The notes under the pieces: model-generated | What the model saw: the letters and a program-made list of their open reading frames with translations, nothing else | Databases searched by the model: none | What the model was told of the DNA's origin: nothing | Part shown: positions 1-5,823 of the stretch, piece by piece | Position numbering within the stretch: position 1 is the stretch's first letter | How the letters are laid out: every line of letters begins with the position of its first letter | Position numbers and translations under genes: made by a program | Origin: Gemmatimonadota bacterium | Lineage (GTDB): Bacteria > Gemmatimonadota > Gemmatimonadetes > Palauibacterales > Palauibacteraceae | Assembly (NCBI GenBank): GCA_030598525.1 | Contig: JAUVPT010000044.1 | Coordinates: forward strand, 1 to 10,086 | Direction: 5' to 3' | Length of the DNA stretch: 10,086 nucleotides

Positions 1-649
1 CGTGTCCCCCCAGAACGCGGCGAAAGTTCATGACGTAGACCACCAATGACACGATCGTGAGGGCCAGCGCCACGATGAGACTGATCGTCGTGAACCACCC
101 GTGAAGCCCGGCCCAGAACTGGTTAAGCGATCCCGCCCAACCCTCCTCCAGGACGGCCGTGCGGTAAGCGAGCCACAGGATCATCGAACCGATGAAGATG
201 TTCTGAGCGAGGGCTTTTCGTTTCCCGAGCGTACTGGCCGGGACCACGATGCCTCGCCTGGCAGATGCAGTGCGCAACCAGGTAATCAACAACTCCCGGC
301 CGAAGAACACGGCGAGGACCCACAGGCTTACCCCTCCGAACAGCGGCAACTGACCAAGCGCCGGCACACGTAGCGTGATCAGGTAGAACGGAATCAGCGT
401 GGCGACGAGCAGCAGCTTGTCAGCCAGAGGATCGACGAGCTTCCCGAAATCGGTGATCTCCGCACGCCGACGAGCCAACGCGCCGTCCACGAGGTCTGAG
501 AGGGCTGCGATCAGAAAGACCCCAAAAGCGATCAGCCTTACGGAGGCGCTCGACTCGAACAGCAGAACCGTCACAACGGGGGCGAGCAGCACCCTCAACG
601 TCGTGATGGCGTTAGGAAGGTTGACGTCGTTGGGTACGCGATCACGCAC
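1..649 (-). CDS. pgsA: CDP-diacylglycerol--glycerol-3-phosphate 3-phosphatidyltransferase (3' end cut by window edge)
   Basis: Integral membrane enzyme that transfers the phosphatidyl group of CDP-diacylglycerol to glycerol-3-phosphate, giving phosphatidylglycerol phosphate, the committed step to phosphatidylglycerol and cardiolipin. The complete CDP-alcohol phosphatidyltransferase signature is visible: D52-x2-D55-G56-x2-A59-R60-x8-G69-x3-D73-x3-D77. The N-terminus carries the PgsA-like stretch NLPNAITTLRVLL (residues 10-22). Hydrophobic membrane segments follow at about residues 20-31, 37-51, 78-95 and beyond. I chose GTG at 649 because it places the NLPN motif at residue 10 as in the family; it overlaps the stop of the upstream GTPase gene by 8 bases, which suggests translational coupling. 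About 216 codons are present without a stop, so the protein is somewhat longer than the roughly 180 residues usual for the family. Other CDP-alcohol transferases (e.g. phosphatidylserine synthase) are less likely given the N-terminal motif. Confidence 0.92.
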   Translation of the reverse strand, partial: MRDRVPNDVNLPNAITTLRVLLAPVVTVLLFESSASVRLIAFGVFLIAALSDLVDGALARRRAEITDFGKLVDPLADKLLLVATLIPFYLITLRVPALGQLPLFGGVSLWVLAVFFGRELLITWLRTASARRGIVVPASTLGKRKALAQNIFIGSMILWLAYRTAVLEEGWAGSLNQFWAGLHGWFTTISLIVALALTIVSLVVYVMNFRRVLGGH

Positions 650-1226
650 GGTTGAGTGCCTTGATGACTTGCCTCGTGATCGCCGTAAGGGACTCGAGAA
701 CACCGGTCCCGCTGATGGCCACGGCCTCGAACACCGCACGCCCGCTCGGATTGAGTTCGGCCTGCAATTCGTCGATCGGGGTGGCGCCTTCCAGATCCCG
801 CTTGTTGTACTGAATCACCATCGGTATTTCGGAAATCGAGAGGCCGGACTCCAGCAAATTGTCTTCCAGGTCGGAAAGCGACTCCCGATTCGCGGCCATT
901 CTCTGTGGATGGCTGTCAGCGACGAACACCAACCCATCCACACCGCGAAGCACGAGGCAACGGCTTTCCCGTTGTGGAGACTGTCCTGGCACGGTGTACA
1001 GGTGAAAGCGTGTCCGCACTCCATGAACGACGCCCATGTCCACCGGAAGAAAGTCGAAGAAGAGTGTGCGCTCAGGCCCGTCCGTGGGCGTGATGAGCTT
1101 TCCGCGGGCCGCCGGGTCAAGGCGCTCGTAGACGTGCTTCAAGTTGGTAGTCTTGCCACTCGCAGCAGGGCCGTAATAGACGACCTTACAGCCCAGTTCG
1201 CCCGAGACGGGGTGGATCAGAGACAT
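642..1226 (-). CDS. mglA: MglA-like small Ras-type GTPase
   Basis: Cytoplasmic GTP-binding switch protein of the bacterial MglA family, which sets cell polarity and motility in Myxococcus and is widespread with unknown roles elsewhere. The 194 residues carry all G motifs: P-loop GPAASGKTT (19-27), switch I ERTLFFDFLP (52-61), switch II YTVPGQ (77-82, catalytic-type Gln82), NKRD (141-144) for guanine, and AISGTG (170-175). Length and the start MSLI match MglA closely, with ATG at 1226 and a GAGGG element about 10 bases upstream. After PGQ the residues read SPQRES where Myxococcus MglA, from memory, has VFYDAS; the P-loop is also divergent. The partner GAP MglB (roadblock fold) is not adjacent; instead a small membrane protein ends 4 bases upstream. 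The downstream pgsA start overlaps its stop. The family call is secure, but the cellular role is not known. Confidence 0.92.
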   Translation of the reverse strand: MSLIHPVSGELGCKVVYYGPAASGKTTNLKHVYERLDPAARGKLITPTDGPERTLFFDFLPVDMGVVHGVRTRFHLYTVPGQSPQRESRCLVLRGVDGLVFVADSHPQRMAANRESLSDLEDNLLESGLSISEIPMVIQYNKRDLEGATPIDELQAELNPSGRAVFEAVAISGTGVLESLTAITRQVIKALNRA

Positions 1227-1230
1227 GCGG

Positions 1231-1572
1231 TCAGGCCCTCTCGATGCTCTCCTCGGCCGCCAGATACTCCTCCATCCCTGCGAGGATAGCCGTCGCCCGC
1301 TTTTGGAGCATGGGCCGCTCCTCCCATGCCACGAAGTCCCGCAGCAACAGGACGTTGTCTACATCAGGGTGGGCGCGGAGATAGCCCAGCGCCGCGAGTC
1401 GGCGCAGGGGATGAGGACTGAATAGCTCGCTCTGGTGGCGCGCCATCTGGTCCCGGGCCAGAAGTACTCCGGCACCTCCGACCGCCGCCAGCCCCAACAG
1501 GCCAAACGCCGCTATCTTCAGTACCTTCCAGGTTGCGGACTCCTCCCGCACCACGATCACTTTGTCCGGCAT
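1231..1572 (-). CDS. small single-pass membrane protein of unknown function with a HEAT-like helical tail
   Basis: I do not recognise this 113-residue protein. A short polar N-terminus (residues 1-16, with K4, R9 and K16) precedes one hydrophobic segment rich in Gly, Ala and Leu (about 17-39), flanked by R40. The remainder is soluble, with two or three amphipathic helices (about 50-107) whose pattern, RRLAALGYLRAHPDV then LLLRDFV then KRATAILAGMEEYL, resembles a HEAT-type repeat. There is no clear signal-peptidase site, so a membrane anchor is likelier than a secreted protein. The start ATG at 1572 directly abuts the recR stop and has GGGAG six bases upstream. It ends 4 bases before the MglA-like GTPase gene, in the position where an mglB gene might be expected. 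I infer that it could anchor or regulate that GTPase, but nothing in the sequence proves it. Confidence 0.8.
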   Translation of the reverse strand: MPDKVIVVREESATWKVLKIAAFGLLGLAAVGGAGVLLARDQMARHQSELFSPHPLRRLAALGYLRAHPDVDNVLLLRDFVAWEERPMLQKRATAILAGMEEYLAAEESIERA

Positions 1573-2160
1573 CTACATCTCCCGGCGTCCGCTGAACGCC
1601 TCCGCTATAGTCACTCCGTCGGCATACTCCAAGTCTCCACCTACCGGCAGACCCCGTGCCAGCCGCGTCACGCGAAGGCCAGGGAACTGCGAGACCGCAC
1701 GATGCAGGTAGGCCGCAGTGGCCTCACCCTCCACGCTCGGATTCGTCGCGATGATCAGTTCCGTGATCCCGCCACCCAGGCGTTGTACCAACTGCGCGAT
1801 GTTCAACTCGTCCGGCCCCACGCCATCGAGCGGCGACAGATGCCCGCCCAACACGTGATACCTGCCACGAAACCTGCCCGATGCTTCAATGGCCGTGATG
1901 TCCGACGCTTCCTCGACCACGCAGATCTGCGCCGCATCGCGCCTCGAATTGCGGCAGTATTCGCAAGGCACCTCGCTACTCAGATTGCCGCACTCCCCGC
2001 ATGGCCGCACCTCAGCCAGGACCCGGTCGATAGCCGCCGACAACCTGCTGGCCTCCTCCGGCCGAGCTTTGAGCAGATAGTAGGTCAGCCGCTGCGCCGT
2101 CTTGCGACCGATCCCGGGGAGCCGTCCAAACTCGCTGATCAGAGCTTCGATAGCCGACAC
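1573..2160 (-). CDS. recR: recombination mediator protein RecR
   Basis: Cytoplasmic DNA repair protein that acts with RecO (and RecF) to load RecA on SSB-coated gapped DNA. All expected parts are visible in 195 residues: an N-terminal helix-hairpin-helix LPGIGRKTAQRL (14-25), a four-cysteine zinc site C54-x2-C57-x8-C66-x2-C69, a Toprim domain starting at ICVVEEASD (79-87), and a C-terminal ADGVTIAEAF stretch of the Walker-B-like region. The length is normal for the family (about 200). The start is GTG at 2160, immediately after the ybaB stop, with only a weak GGGCGG upstream, so translation is probably coupled to ybaB. Linkage to dnaX and ybaB is conserved in very many bacteria. Confidence 0.97.
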   Translation of the reverse strand: MSAIEALISEFGRLPGIGRKTAQRLTYYLLKARPEEASRLSAAIDRVLAEVRPCGECGNLSSEVPCEYCRNSRRDAAQICVVEEASDITAIEASGRFRGRYHVLGGHLSPLDGVGPDELNIAQLVQRLGGGITELIIATNPSVEGEATAAYLHRAVSQFPGLRVTRLARGLPVGGDLEYADGVTIAEAFSGRREM

Positions 2161-2496
2161 CTAGCCGCCCAGCAAGGAGCCCAGATCCGGCAGCGGCATC
2201 CCGCCCGTGGCCTGCCGCATCTCTGCTTCGAGCTGTTCGCGGGCTTTACCCTGGGCCTGCGAGATCGCGGCCAGGATCAGGTCCTCGAGCATCTCGAGGT
2301 CGTCCGGATCCACGGCCGATGGATCTATCTTGAGCGAGCGGACCGCTCCCTTGCCGTCCGCTGTCGCCTCGACCAACCCGCCGCCAGCCGAGGCCGAGAA
2401 CGTCTCCTTCTCGAGCCTCTCCTGGATTTCAGCCATCCGAGACTGCATCTGCTGTCCCAGCTGCATCAGTTTCTGCAGTTGATTCATGTTCTCCAA
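2161..2496 (-). CDS. ybaB: YbaB/EbfC family nucleoid-associated protein
   Basis: Small homodimeric DNA-binding protein that coats the nucleoid; E. coli YbaB and Borrelia EbfC are the studied members. The 111 residues show the family layout: an N-terminal coiled helix rich in Gln and Met (residues 4-31), a central beta region around DGKGAVRSLKIDP (47-59), then an acidic helix VDPDDLEMLEDLI (62-74), and a Gly/Leu tail ending LLGG. The start is ambiguous. TTG at 2496 has AGGAG nine bases upstream, within the dnaX stop region, while ATG at 2487 has only a GGAG three bases away. I used the TTG start on spacing. The gene lies 6 bases after dnaX and abuts recR, the classic dnaX-ybaB-recR order. Confidence 0.95.
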   Translation of the reverse strand: MENMNQLQKLMQLGQQMQSRMAEIQERLEKETFSASAGGGLVEATADGKGAVRSLKIDPSAVDPDDLEMLEDLILAAISQAQGKAREQLEAEMRQATGGMPLPDLGSLLGG

Positions 2497-2502
2497 GAGC
2501 CG

Positions 2503-4272
2503 TTACTCCTCGGTGAGTTTCAAGTCCAGTGTTTCTACCGCTTCGCGAAGCCTTGGATCCGTTTCCACGAGACGCCGGAGCTTCAGGTCCCTGGCGGACT
2601 CGGCCGTAATGCGCTGCCGAGCCCCCCCGCCTCCCACCCGAAACCCGAGAGAGGCAGGATCAATACCCAATCGAGCCCCGAGCTCTTTTCGCAGAGCCGC
2701 TGAACGACCAGCATCGGCGAGGAACTTCTCGAGATCTCCCGCAAGACCAGCCGGAATCTCCAGGGCAAGTTCCCCGTCCGCGAACCCTGAGACCGTGGCC
2801 CCACGCAGCCCAACCAGTCGGCCCCCAGGCGCAGATCCCCTGGCTGCTTCGAGTGCCTCCGCCCAGGCCACCCGAACGTCCACTGTCTGCGCGACGGACG
2901 GCGCGGCTTCCGCAGCCTTGCCCGTAACCGAGTCGGAGTCCGCAGCCTTGCCGGCCACCGGTTCGCCGTCCGCGTCGGCCGGCGGCCGGGAGCGTGAGCC
3001 GGCGTCCACATCCCCGGTGGGCGCTTTCGCCTGGCCTTCCTCCCTTCGTGGGAGCCCTCGCTTCCGCGGCGTCGAACTCTTCGGGCGTGAGGACCGCGCG
3101 TCACGTTCTGAAGGTGCCGAGCCGTCGGCGCCGAGGATATCGAGCAGTTCGGCCAGTTCCACGCTGCTGTCCAGACTGGCGAGTCGAAGAAGAAGCACTT
3201 CGACCTGGATTCGGGGCTGGGCGCTGCGCCGAAAGCGACCTGCCGATTCGAAATCGGCCGTGGCCACCAGCAGGCGAAGCAGGTCTTCCGAGCTGAAGCG
3301 CTGGCCGATGGCAGCGAGCGAGTTCCTGGCCTCCGCACTCAGTTCTGTGGCGTCGCTGTCCGGATCGAGGCGAAGGGCGAGCACGGCGCGCAGCGTGTCT
3401 CCGAGTCCCTGGACGAATTCCGCCAGGTCATATCCCTCGTCCAGCAGCGCCTGAACGAAGGGGAACACCGCCGCGCGGTCTCCTGAGTGCAGGATTTCGA
3501 GCAACTCGATGAAGCGCTCCTCCTCCACCAGGCCCAGCATCTTCCGCACGTCTTCGGCAGAGACCGTGTCACCGCTGAACGAGAGCACCTGGTCCAACAA
3601 CGACAGAGCGTCGCGTACCCCTCCCTCCGCACGCCGGGCGATGGGAAGAAGCGCGTCCGCATCGGCAGTCACGCCTTCGAGCTCCATAACCTGCGCCAAC
3701 CGCTCCACCAGGTCGCTGACACTTACGCGCCGGAAGTCGAATCGCTGTACGCGGGACAGCACGGGGGACGCGCTTTGCCTGATCTTCTGCGGCTCCGTCG
3801 TGGCGAACACGAAGATCACGCGGGGAGGTGGCTCCTCCAGGATTTTCAGAAGCGCGTTCCACGCCTCCCGCGTGAGCATGTGAGCCTCATCGATGATGTA
3901 GACCTTGTAGCGCTTCTCGTCCGAGGGCGCGTACATCGCTCGCTCACGCAGGTCCCGCGCGTCATCGACCCCGCGATTGCTCGCGGCGTCGATCTCGACC
4001 ACATCCAGCGAAGTCCTGCCGGACCAGATGCTCGTGCAGGACTCACACGCTCCGCACGGCTCTCCGTCCTTTCGATCCGGACAATTAAGCGCCATCGCGA
4101 GGACGCGGGCGGCCGTCGTCTTACCGATTCCCCGGGGCCCGGAGAACAGATAGGCGTGCGCGGCGCGGCCCGTCTCGACGGCAACACGAAGCGTCGAAGC
4201 CACGTGATCCTGTCCGACGAGATCGGCAAACCGACGGGGTCTGTGAGTCCTGGCGAGCGCTGTTCTGTACAT
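2503..4272 (-). CDS. dnaX: DNA polymerase III subunit gamma/tau (clamp loader ATPase)
   Basis: ATPase of the clamp loader that opens and places the sliding clamp and tethers the replicative polymerase. The 589-residue protein begins MYRTALARTHRPRRF, as is typical. It shows Walker A GPRGIGKTT (45-53), a four-cysteine zinc module (C64, C73, C76, C79), Walker B YIIDEAHML (125-133), sensor-1 region FVFATTEP, and the SRC-type arginine-finger region, which here reads SRVQRF with Val in place of Cys. Domain III helices follow, then a low-complexity Ala/Ser/Pro/Asp linker and a C-terminal tau-like domain. The frame remains open upstream to 4500, but that extension has no family similarity and covers the SRP RNA gene, so I chose ATG 4272. 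No Shine-Dalgarno sequence precedes it. I see no A-rich slippery heptamer, so a frameshifted gamma form is not supported here. Confidence 0.96.
   Translation of the reverse strand: MYRTALARTHRPRRFADLVGQDHVASTLRVAVETGRAAHAYLFSGPRGIGKTTAARVLAMALNCPDRKDGEPCGACESCTSIWSGRTSLDVVEIDAASNRGVDDARDLRERAMYAPSDEKRYKVYIIDEAHMLTREAWNALLKILEEPPPRVIFVFATTEPQKIRQSASPVLSRVQRFDFRRVSVSDLVERLAQVMELEGVTADADALLPIARRAEGGVRDALSLLDQVLSFSGDTVSAEDVRKMLGLVEEERFIELLEILHSGDRAAVFPFVQALLDEGYDLAEFVQGLGDTLRAVLALRLDPDSDATELSAEARNSLAAIGQRFSSEDLLRLLVATADFESAGRFRRSAQPRIQVEVLLLRLASLDSSVELAELLDILGADGSAPSERDARSSRPKSSTPRKRGLPRREEGQAKAPTGDVDAGSRSRPPADADGEPVAGKAADSDSVTGKAAEAAPSVAQTVDVRVAWAEALEAARGSAPGGRLVGLRGATVSGFADGELALEIPAGLAGDLEKFLADAGRSAALRKELGARLGIDPASLGFRVGGGGARQRITAESARDLKLRRLVETDPRLREAVETLDLKLTEE
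2909..2952 (-). repeat. 14-bp direct repeat in the dnaX linker
   Basis: The plus-strand word TCCGCAGCCTTGCC occurs at 2909-2922 and again at 2939-2952, exactly 30 bases apart. It encodes two copies of GKAA in the low-complexity linker of DnaX (GKAADSDS and GKAAEAAP). This looks like a small in-frame tandem duplication in a disordered segment and is not a regulatory site. Confidence 0.6.
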
Positions 4273-4279
4273 GTGGGGC

Positions 4280-4308
4280 AAGCTACCGCTCGGGAGGCGG
4301 CGTCGAAA
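4280..4308 (-). promoter_or_regulatory. weak candidate promoter for leaderless dnaX
   Basis: On the minus strand TTTCGA (4308-4303) and TAGCTT (4285-4280) are separated by 17 bases, and the second hexamer ends 7 bases before the dnaX ATG at 4272. Each hexamer matches the sigma-70 consensus at only 3 of 6 positions. The placement would start transcription at or next to the A of ATG, which would fit the lack of a ribosome binding site. This is speculative; read-through from the ffs promoter is an equally good source of dnaX mRNA. Confidence 0.25.
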
Positions 4309-4370
4309 GCGGAAAGATCGTGCGCGTGACGATACGGCTGCGGGCAGCCCGCGAAACAGGCCCGAAGGAA

Positions 4371-4465
4371 ACCCCAGGCGAACCGTGGCGACCTTTACAC
4401 GCTTACCGCTGCTACCTTCACGGTCCTGACGGGATTCACGCGCTCCGGCCCCACGGGCCTGGGGC
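4371..4465 (-). ncRNA. ffs: small bacterial signal recognition particle RNA (4.5S-type)
   Basis: RNA scaffold that binds Ffh and FtsY to target nascent membrane proteins to the translocon. The minus strand contains the domain-IV core: GTCAGG (4430-4425), stem ACC/GGT (4424-4422 with 4416-4414) and AGCAGC (4413-4408), followed by GGTAAGC. Outer helices pair well: CCCCAGGC (4464-4457) with GCCTGGGG (4379-4372), CCGTGG (4456-4451) with CCACGG (4388-4383), and GGCC (4450-4447) with GGTC (4393-4390, one G.U). The length of about 95 bases fits the Alu-less small class. The apical loop is GTGAA, five bases, where the usual core has a GGAA-type tetraloop. Position just upstream of dnaX is a common location for ffs. 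The 5' end is set by the helix base and the promoter; the 3' end is approximate because no T-rich terminator follows. Confidence 0.93.
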
Positions 4466-4471
4466 GCAGCG

Positions 4472-4500
4472 AAGGTATCGGTGCCCCACGCCCGGGTCAA
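4472..4500 (-). promoter_or_regulatory. sigma-70-type promoter of ffs
   Basis: TTGACC (4500-4495) is followed after exactly 17 bases by TACCTT (4477-4472). The first matches the -35 consensus at 5 of 6 positions and the second keeps the key T, A and final T of the -10. Six bases further on lies G4465, the first base of the closing helix of the SRP RNA, so the predicted start coincides with the predicted RNA 5' end. The agreement of two independent predictions is the main support. Confidence 0.75.
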
Positions 4501-4517
4501 CGAGGGTCGCCCTCGTT
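4499..4517 (-). terminator. 8-bp perfect dyad between yraN and ffs (terminator or operator candidate)
   Basis: On the minus strand AACGAGGG (4517-4510), loop CGA, CCCTCGTT (4506-4499) forms a perfect 8-bp stem with a 3-base loop. It starts 25 bases past the yraN stop, where a terminator for the upstream operon would be placed, but only the two T of the stem itself follow, so a classic U-tract is missing. Its last two bases are the first two of the ffs -35 box, so it might alternatively be an operator. The structure itself is certain; the function is not. Confidence 0.4.
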
Positions 4518-4541
4518 CGGCGACGACCGCTCGGCGGCGCT

Positions 4542-4946
4542 TCAGGGACCGTGAGCATCGAACGCGCCGGGGATGTACTGGACCCGCGGTCCCCCGTTCT
4601 CCGGCCAGGTGACGGCGATGACATCGAAGCGAAACGAGCGGCCTACCGTGGGGTTCATTCGCATCCAGGCGGCAGCCGCCCGGCCGATGTTTCGTCGCTG
4701 GGCCGGGGTAACGGATTCCGCGGCGGCCTGCGGACCCGGTCGACGGGTCTTGACCTCGACGAACACGACCTCGCCACCGCGGGCGCCCACGAGGTCGATC
4801 TCGTATCGTCCCGCGCGCCAGTTTCTAGAGAGGATTCGATAACCGGCCCCGCGCAGCAGGCGCGCCGCGAGATCTTCTCCGCGCCGCCCAAGAGTTTCGC
4901 GGTCCGAAAGCGGACGAGCCTCCTCGTGGACCAAGCCGACCTCCAT
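4542..4946 (-). CDS. yraN: YraN/UPF0102 family nuclease-fold protein
   Basis: Member of a widely conserved family with a restriction-endonuclease-like fold, related to Holliday-junction resolvases; its biochemical role is poorly defined. With ATG at 4946 the protein has 134 residues, close to the E. coli YraN length of about 131. The conserved pattern is visible: G20-x2-G23-E24-D25-x-A27, then GYRILSRNWR (35-44), EIDLV (49-53) and VFVEVKTR (61-68), giving the E-x-D ... E-x-K active-site set E49, D51, E64, K66. The usual Gly before EID is Tyr48 here. Other starts are possible: an in-frame TTG at 4985 (147 residues), or a TTG at 4934 preceded by GGAGG at five bases. It is the last gene of the SPOR-smc-MBL operon. 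Confidence 0.9.
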   Translation of the reverse strand: MEVGLVHEEARPLSDRETLGRRGEDLAARLLRGAGYRILSRNWRAGRYEIDLVGARGGEVVFVEVKTRRPGPQAAAESVTPAQRRNIGRAAAAWMRMNPTVGRSFRFDVIAVTWPENGGPRVQYIPGAFDAHGP

Positions 4947-5009
4947 TCGGTTCGGGTGAACCGTTACGGTAGGTCGCCCGATCAACCGGAAATCAAAACC
5001 CGGGGGTCG

Positions 5010-5807
5010 TCAGGTGGAAGGAGGCAGGGGCTCCGACTGCAGATCGATCGTCAGGCCCTCGCTCGCCAGTTCGACGGGTCCGGCGTATCCAGCCTCCAGA
5101 ATGAGAGCAGCAACGTCGGTGGCACGGCGGAACTGCGGGTATATATGCGTCGCGACCACGCGGCGCGCCCCCGCCCGGCGGGCCAGCCGGGACACCCGGG
5201 AGGGCGATAGGTGGTTGTCTCCCACCAGGTCATCGGGCAGCGAACACTCGCCGACCAGAAGATCAACGTCCCGGCAGAAATCGGCGAGGCTCTCGTCGGG
5301 ACCGGTATCACCGGTATAGACGAGGGCCGGCGCGCCAGATGTCGATGCGAGGCGGAGGGCCATGCTCTCGGGGGTGTGCGGCACGTCCTTGCACGTGACG
5401 ACCAGGTCCCCGGTCAGGACCTCGCTCCCCGGGGCCAGCTCCCGAATGGACACCGGGAATCCCGGGTCCACGAAAAAGTCGCCCAGGGTCGCGGCCAGGC
5501 CCTCGAACAGCGCCCGGGTTCCGGGCGGACCCCAGACCTCGAGCGGGGCCGAGGTCCTTGGCGGGTGAATGCCGTGTCGGAACGCGAAGAACAATCCGGG
5601 AAGGGCCCCGACGTGGTCCGAATGGAAGTGGGTCAGGAAGAGGTGCGACAGCCGCTCCCAGGGAAGTCCAAGGCGCGCCATCGCCTGGACCGCTCCCGAA
5701 CCGCAGTCGAGAAGCGCTCGGGTCTCCCCCCTTTCCACGTAGTACGAGGAGCACGCGCGATCGGACTCAGGAACGACCGTCCCACATCCGACGACCGTCA
5801 GGCGCAC
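5010..5807 (-). CDS. ribonuclease-Z-like metallo-beta-lactamase fold hydrolase
   Basis: Two-metal hydrolase of the metallo-beta-lactamase superfamily, closest in pattern to the RNase Z/ElaC branch. Its 265 residues start with MRLTVVGCGTVVP, the first strand of the fold. The metal ligands are present in order: H60-F-H62-S-D64-H65, H144 (in PHTPESMALRL), D167 (in YTGDTG) and H221 (in ATHIYPQF), with an additional NHLSP around H199. The long flexible exosite arm of true tRNase Z is not obvious, so tRNA 3' processing cannot be claimed; related members act on other phosphodiesters or small molecules. The start is GTG at 5807, since no in-frame ATG lies between it and the smc stop 16 bases upstream. 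There is only a weak GGGA element in front. Co-transcribed with smc and yraN by spacing. Confidence 0.9.
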   Translation of the reverse strand: MRLTVVGCGTVVPESDRACSSYYVERGETRALLDCGSGAVQAMARLGLPWERLSHLFLTHFHSDHVGALPGLFFAFRHGIHPPRTSAPLEVWGPPGTRALFEGLAATLGDFFVDPGFPVSIRELAPGSEVLTGDLVVTCKDVPHTPESMALRLASTSGAPALVYTGDTGPDESLADFCRDVDLLVGECSLPDDLVGDNHLSPSRVSRLARRAGARRVVATHIYPQFRRATDVAALILEAGYAGPVELASEGLTIDLQSEPLPPST

Positions 5808-5823
5808 GGCAGCATTCCCATGG

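Noticed and set aside
399..1289. Plus-strand open frame of 296 codons
   Set aside because: It lies antisense to pgsA, the GTPase gene and the small membrane protein gene; composition is Arg/His-rich and low in recognisable motifs, as expected for a GC-rich antisense shadow.
1231..1572. The 113-residue protein as MglB
   Set aside because: It has a membrane helix near the N-terminus and a helical tail, with no roadblock-type alternating beta pattern.
1435..2703. Plus-strand open frame of 422 codons
   Set aside because: Antisense to the small protein gene, recR, ybaB and the end of dnaX; no domain pattern, and the opposite strand carries clear conserved proteins.
2503..3200. Programmed frameshift in dnaX producing a gamma form
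   Set aside because: No A-rich slippery heptamer was seen in the linker region, and the single frame encodes the full tau-like protein.
4340..4352. GCGGG-CTG-CCCGC hairpin after ffs as a terminator
   Set aside because: The stem is only 5 bp and no T-run follows, so intrinsic termination is not supported.
4273..4500. N-terminal extension of DnaX to a TTG at 4500
   Set aside because: The extension has no similarity to DnaX, covers the SRP RNA and its promoter, and its TTG is the -35 box.
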